Of a stretch of DNA of 11,004 bases, positions 7,194 through 11,004 are shown in pieces. The stretch is from CAYWXV01 sp964462535 (GTDB lineage Bacteria > Bacteroidota > Ignavibacteria > OLB7), in contig CAYWXV010000076.1 of the NCBI GenBank assembly GCA_964462535.1, positions 1-11,004 of the forward strand, written 5' to 3'. Positions within the stretch are counted from its first letter, which is position 1, and each line of letters starts with the position of its first letter. Position numbers and translations under genes: made by a program. Below the pieces are notes generated by a model. That model saw nothing but the letters and a program-made list of their open reading frames with translations. It was not told where the DNA came from and ran no database searches.

Positions 7194-10100
7194 TCACTGC
7201 CCGCCACCCACTACCTGCAGATATCGACGTATCAACTCCTCGTAGTCCTTGGAATATCCCTGCTCACGAGCCCGGAGGAGATCACGGCGGAGATTGTCAA
7301 GACTTCCGTCGGGTAGTTTGAGCTCGGGAGGGCTCGAGCGGATCACGTCCACACCGCTGCGCGACTCGCGCTCCCGCTCGAAGTCACGTTCGCGTTGCGA
7401 GCGGATGGCGTCGAGCAGGCGGCTGAGGATGCGCTCCTGACGCTGGCGCGTTTCAGGTGTGACCTGTCCGCTGCTCATGTCGCGCAGGACTTCATCGATC
7501 TCCCTTGCAGCCCGCTCCAGGTCGCCGACCATGTTCTTTCGCGTCCCTCCCGACTCGCGCGCTTCCTGATTCAACTCGTCGAGCGATTTCTTTACCTCCT
7601 GCTGCTGACGTTGGAGGCGGCGGAGCTTGGGATCATTCGGATTCCCCTCGCTCCCTCCCTGTTCGCCCCCTTCACCCTCGCCCTCTCCTTCGCCCTTTCC
7701 TTGCTTCCCTTGTCCACTCTGCTCACCCTGACCCATCTCACCCATCGCCTGATTGATCATTTGCTGCTGCGCCGCTGCCTGCTGCAGGCGCTGTGACATT
7801 CCCATCCCCATTCCCATACCCTGCCCTTGTCCGTTCTCCATCTGCGCGATCATCTCCCCCATCTGCTGGGCAGCCCTGTTCATTGCTCCCATTGCGTTCC
7901 CTTCGCTCTGTTTCGCCCCCTCACCATTTCTGCCTTCCAGCTGCTGCGTCGCCTGATCCATCTGATTGAGAGCCTCGCCCATCTCGCGTCCCATCTCGGG
8001 CGTGACAGCAAACGTCTTCTTCCCGAGTTCCATCATCTGATTGGTCAGATTCTCCATCTGCTCCTGAAGCTGCTTTTGCTGTCTTGCCAGGTCGCGGAAC
8101 TGACTGCTGTTCGGCTGCGCCTTATCTGTCTGCCGACGGAGCGATTCTTCCTGTCGAGAGAGATCCAGGAGGTCCTGCATCCCCTTCTTCATCTTGTTCA
8201 TCACTTGCCGCTGGCTCTTCTCCTGCATCTGCTTCCTGACACCCTCCATCTTCTCGCGGAACTTCTCTGTGGCGTTCTTTGCCTTCTCCCCCCGCTGCCT
8301 TGCCTCCTGATTGTTCCCCCGTTCCATTTGTTGACTCGCGCGATTCATCTCGCCTGAGGGATCGTCCTGCTCAAGCCCCTTCTGCGCATCCTTCATCTGG
8401 TCGACCGGCATGTCGTCGGCGAATTCGTTCATCTTCTCCGTCAACCGCTCCGCCTCCTGTCGAAGCTTGTCGGCTTCACGGGCCAGATCCTTCTGCCGTT
8501 CGGTAAGCGCATCGCGCATTGCCTTGTCATCGTTTTGCGCGCGCGACATCTGCTCGTTCAGCTCCTTCTGCTTCTGCTCTATCTCCTCGGCCCGCTTGAT
8601 CAACTCATCGACCTTCTGCTCGGTCTGCATGCGCTTCAGGATGTTCATCGTCCGCTCGATCGACTGCCGGAACTCCTCCTCATTGAACTTGTAGTTCTTC
8701 ATCGCCTCCGCCATCTGCTCGGGTGTCATCCTCTCCATCTGCTCCTGCATCTGACGCATCTCATCAAGAAGCTTTTTGTCCTTTATCCCCTCGAAGAGCT
8801 TCTGAAGCTCCTGATACTTTTGCACTGTCTCGGGCGACATGGCCTGCGCCTGACGAAGCCGTTCGGCGTTCTCACGTAGCGTCTCGGCTATCTCTTCCAA
8901 ACGCTTCTGCATCTGCTCGTGCTTCTGCATCAGCTCCTGCAGTTTCTTCTTCTCCTGCCATCCGGCCTGACCCGACTGATTCTGCGCAAGCTGCTTCATC
9001 AGCTCGCGGTTCAGTTCCTCCATCTCACGTCGCGCGTCCTGCGCCTGACGCATCACCTGTTCAAGCGCCTGATTGGCCTGGACGTTCGTCTTCTCCGCCT
9101 CCTTCAGAACTTCGTCGAGCGAGGGGAAGCGAACCTTGACGGTATCGGTGCGCGCCCGCTTCGGCCCGCTCACGACGTCGTTGTCGGCCACCTCGAAGTA
9201 GAAGACCACTTCGTCCTCGGGGACCATCCGCATCCTCGTCATGTCCCAGATGTAGGGGACATCGACAGGCGACGCTCCCTTTGGAATCGGGATGGTCAAC
9301 GTCTTGAAGTCCTTCCAGGGGGCCTCGTACCGACTGGCGACAAGCTTGTAGTGAAGTCGGAGCCACGAGAAGCCGTAGTCGTCGGCGATGCTGACTTCGG
9401 TTGGAAGGAGCATCGTGCGATCGATGATCGTGGAGTCCTTGTTGGGTTCCAGAAGACTAATGGAGGGATTGCCGTCGGTCGAGACGGAGATTCGGTACTG
9501 CGCCGGTGAGACGCTCTCCACACCGTCGGTCGAACGGAGTTCGATGTAGTAGGCGCCATCGCGCGAGAGTCTGAATCCGCCGGAGGCCTTTGCGCCGTCG
9601 ACGTTCATCGGGATGCGGAGGGTGTCGTAGACCGTGGGTAGTGCCGCGGTGGAAGCCAGGCGGACCGGGCGCTGCAGAAGTTGAACGATTGTCGCCTTCG
9701 CAAGAGGAATGTTCGCCTCGATCCTGACGCTGACTGCGGAGCCACGCAACCCACTGACGTCGCCTACATTCTCCGCCAACGCGTCGGTCGATCTCCGCGC
9801 GTACGACGGCTGCGTGAGGGCGACGCGGAGCGATCGGACGACGGGGCGTTCTACGACGGTGAGGACATGCTCGGCTGTCTTCACCGGACCCGACCGAGCG
9901 CGATAGGTCGTCGTGGCGTTGAGCGATGCGAAGCTGTAGCGATAGACTCCATCCCTGCTTCGCTTCAACTCGATCTCTTCTTTCCCGCGCTCGGCGTTCT
10001 CGATCTCCAGAAGAACTCTCTGTGGCGGCACGCCGACCGCTCGGACGACGATCGTGACCGAGTCGCCCGCGATCACCTTTCGATTGCCGGGTGCGACCTC

Positions 10101-10724
10101 CAGATGGAACGGCGCCGGCACGACGTAATGCGTCGTGTGATCGGTCAAGCGGGCAAGGGCCGGTTGGAAGGTTCCGGAGAATCCGAAGAAGAGGATGCCG
10201 GTCAGGAGGAGAGAGATCAGGAAGAAGAGAATCGCGCGTCGTCGTTTCTCCCGTTCGACGATGAGGGTGAAGTCGTGATCGCGCAGGGGAGCGCCGTCGG
10301 TCGCGATGGTGGCGTCGATCAGTTCGGAAGAGAAGCCGAGGTCCGATGCGCCGGCGAGCGACGTGCGATAGAGTTGCAGCGTATTGATCAGTCGATCGCC
10401 GACGGCGGGTATTCCCTTGCCGACGCGACGGGCGATGATGTCGTCGCTCTGCGCCGGAAGGATGCGGAGGATGCGGGCGAGAGGTGGAAGAAGGAACCAT
10501 GCCGCCAGCGCCCCGGCCAGCGCGATCGCGCTCCAGTAGAGAGCGGTCCGTTCCGGCGTGTCGAACCATCCGATCGCCTCGACCGACACCGCGAGCAGCG
10601 CGACAAGAACGACCGACGTCACCGCGTCGATGGCTCCGGTCTGCAGGGCGATCCATCCCTCAAGACGGCGCACGCCGTTGATCTTGCGGACGAGGTGACG
10701 GTATATGGAGTCGTTAGACGACAC
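7194..10724 (-). CDS. DUF4175 family membrane-anchored coiled-coil protein
   Basis: This 1176-residue protein has the layout of the DUF4175 family found in Bacteroidetes/Chlorobi-type bacteria, whose function is not established. Three membrane segments lie near the N-terminus (about 33-53, 60-82 and 162-181). Residues about 190-530 are beta-rich and probably form immunoglobulin-like domains outside the membrane. From about 534 to 1080 the sequence is a very long Gln/Glu/Lys/Met-rich coiled coil, interrupted by low-complexity stretches: GQGQGMGMGMGMS near 962-975 and a GKGEGEGEGEGG run near 1007-1018. The C-terminal 100 residues are charged helices ending RRYLQVVGGGQ. The start codon is GTG at 10724, with no Shine-Dalgarno sequence upstream; the next residues (SSNDSIYRHLVRKI) fit a cytoplasmic N-terminus. 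It is convergent with the lipoprotein gene and separated from the next minus-strand gene by 227 bases. A structural or scaffold role in the envelope is an inference from architecture. Confidence 0.88.
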   Translation of the reverse strand: MSSNDSIYRHLVRKINGVRRLEGWIALQTGAIDAVTSVVLVALLAVSVEAIGWFDTPERTALYWSAIALAGALAAWFLLPPLARILRILPAQSDDIIARRVGKGIPAVGDRLINTLQLYRTSLAGASDLGFSSELIDATIATDGAPLRDHDFTLIVEREKRRRAILFFLISLLLTGILFFGFSGTFQPALARLTDHTTHYVVPAPFHLEVAPGNRKVIAGDSVTIVVRAVGVPPQRVLLEIENAERGKEEIELKRSRDGVYRYSFASLNATTTYRARSGPVKTAEHVLTVVERPVVRSLRVALTQPSYARRSTDALAENVGDVSGLRGSAVSVRIEANIPLAKATIVQLLQRPVRLASTAALPTVYDTLRIPMNVDGAKASGGFRLSRDGAYYIELRSTDGVESVSPAQYRISVSTDGNPSISLLEPNKDSTIIDRTMLLPTEVSIADDYGFSWLRLHYKLVASRYEAPWKDFKTLTIPIPKGASPVDVPYIWDMTRMRMVPEDEVVFYFEVADNDVVSGPKRARTDTVKVRFPSLDEVLKEAEKTNVQANQALEQVMRQAQDARREMEELNRELMKQLAQNQSGQAGWQEKKKLQELMQKHEQMQKRLEEIAETLRENAERLRQAQAMSPETVQKYQELQKLFEGIKDKKLLDEMRQMQEQMERMTPEQMAEAMKNYKFNEEEFRQSIERTMNILKRMQTEQKVDELIKRAEEIEQKQKELNEQMSRAQNDDKAMRDALTERQKDLAREADKLRQEAERLTEKMNEFADDMPVDQMKDAQKGLEQDDPSGEMNRASQQMERGNNQEARQRGEKAKNATEKFREKMEGVRKQMQEKSQRQVMNKMKKGMQDLLDLSRQEESLRRQTDKAQPNSSQFRDLARQQKQLQEQMENLTNQMMELGKKTFAVTPEMGREMGEALNQMDQATQQLEGRNGEGAKQSEGNAMGAMNRAAQQMGEMIAQMENGQGQGMGMGMGMSQRLQQAAAQQQMINQAMGEMGQGEQSGQGKQGKGEGEGEGEGGEQGGSEGNPNDPKLRRLQRQQQEVKKSLDELNQEARESGGTRKNMVGDLERAAREIDEVLRDMSSGQVTPETRQRQERILSRLLDAIRSQRERDFERERESRSGVDVIRSSPPELKLPDGSLDNLRRDLLRAREQGYSKDYEELIRRYLQVVGGGQ

Positions 10725-10747
10725 TAAATGATAGCTGGTTGTCAGAT

Positions 10748-10774
10748 GTTGGAGGACTCAACGATGCCCCCAAC
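10748..10774 (-). other. Imperfect hairpin in the DUF4175 leader
   Basis: GTTGGAGG (10748-10755) pairs with CCCCCAAC (10767-10774) over eight positions with one mismatch and an 11-base loop. In addition GGACTC (10754-10759) is complementary to GAGTCC (10795-10800), so two alternative folds could exist in the RNA leader 24-76 bases upstream of the GTG start. No known riboswitch or leader class is recognised; it may be chance. Confidence 0.25.
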
Positions 10775-10811
10775 TAGGTTCGCTTTGAGGGGACGAGTCC
10801 GCCGCAGGTGT

Positions 10812-10839
10812 GTTGTCAGTTGTTTGTTGTCAGTGGTCT
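10812..10839. repeat. Short degenerate heptamer repeat (GTTGTCA type)
   Basis: Four consecutive 7-base units read GTTGTCA, GTTGTTT, GTTGTCA and GTGGTCT. A further single GTTGTCA occurs at 10738-10744, out of phase. This is a different consensus from the array at the left edge but the same period, and both lie between genes. The rest of the 227-base gap between the DUF4175 start and the partial gene at 10952 shows no gene or clear terminator. Confidence 0.55.
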
Positions 10840-10951
10840 ATTGACCTAGCGCCCCTCCCCTCCTGCAACGCTCTTCTTCGGCCCGACAAGCTAGCAAAAA
10901 TGACGTGTGGGCGGTAGGATGTAACGCCGGTGATGGGATGTGCGGTGGTGA

Positions 10952-11004
10952 CTACCGCACAACGCGAATCGTCCGCGACACTCCGTCCACGTTGACGCGA
11001 CAGT
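10952..11004 (-). CDS. Partial CDS: C-terminal end of a probable T9SS-secreted protein
   Basis: Only the last 16 complete codons and a TAG stop (10952-10954) are inside the window. The minus-strand frame reads CRVNVDGVSRTIRVVR-stop, preceded by a codon ending in AC (so Tyr, His, Asn or Asp). This resembles the final strands of type A T9SS C-terminal sorting domains, where a pattern such as Y-x-x-x-V-x-x-x-G...-VVR ends cell-surface or secreted proteins in the FCB group. If so, the full protein would be a large exported protein, cleaved and anchored after passage through the T9SS. The other two minus-strand frames are also open over this short stretch, so the call rests on the motif and on the stop directly after the basic residue. 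The rest of the gene lies to the right of the window. Confidence 0.6.
   Translation of the reverse strand, partial: CRVNVDGVSRTIRVVR

Noticed and set aside
7395..9509. Several leucine-rich open frames on the plus strand opposite the DUF4175 coiled coil
   Set aside because: Leu/His/Ser-rich composition is the direct antisense reflection of Gln/Glu/Lys/Met-rich codons; no start signal or family pattern supports them.
9681..10727. 348-codon plus-strand frame opposite the N-terminal part of the DUF4175 gene
   Set aside because: Composition is Arg/Asp-rich without domains, and the opposite strand encodes clear membrane segments and a family match.

Overview
The window looks like chromosomal DNA from a free-living, fairly GC-rich member of the Fibrobacteres-Chlorobi-Bacteroidetes (FCB) group, most plausibly the Ignavibacteria/Kapabacteria side rather than classical Bacteroides-type Bacteroidetes. 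Three things point there: a 1176-residue DUF4175-type membrane/coiled-coil protein, a lipoprotein with a DUF1573 domain (SCGCT motif), and, at the right edge, the last residues of a protein ending in what looks like a type IX secretion (T9SS) C-terminal sorting tail (CRVNVDGVSRTIRVVR-stop). The lineage is an inference from gene families; no rRNA or other marker gene is present.

Layout, left to right. Positions 1-84 are a tandem array with an exact 7-base period (consensus AAGGATG/AAGGATC), cut by the window edge. Positions 254-1734 (minus strand) hold a probable two-gene operon for envelope thiol chemistry: a stand-alone DsbD N-terminal-like protein with a CxxxC pair, followed 26 bases later by a secreted redoxin/peroxiredoxin-like protein. 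Divergently transcribed from it is a single-domain CHAD protein (1946-2821, plus). Next come a 1028-residue secreted TraB/GumN (TIKI-like) protein with long extra C-terminal modules (3052-6138, plus) and, 95 bases downstream, a DUF1573 lipoprotein (6234-6992, plus). A strong 17-bp hairpin at 7122-7157 sits between this gene and the convergent DUF4175 gene (7194-10724, minus) and probably ends transcription from both sides. The right-hand intergenic region (10725-10951) contains a second, shorter and unrelated heptamer repeat, then the partial T9SS-tail gene (10952-11004, minus).

Most gene products here are predicted to act in or beyond the cell envelope: secreted thiol proteins, a secreted putative metalloprotease-like protein, a lipoprotein, a membrane-anchored coiled-coil protein and a T9SS client. 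The CHAD protein is the exception, predicted cytoplasmic. No mobile element, CRISPR array, tRNA or rRNA gene was seen, and no gap without a gene exceeds 300 bases. I do not see a clearly new multi-gene system. The most unusual items are the architecture of the TraB/GumN protein, the stand-alone DsbD-alpha-like protein paired with a redoxin, and the two heptamer arrays.
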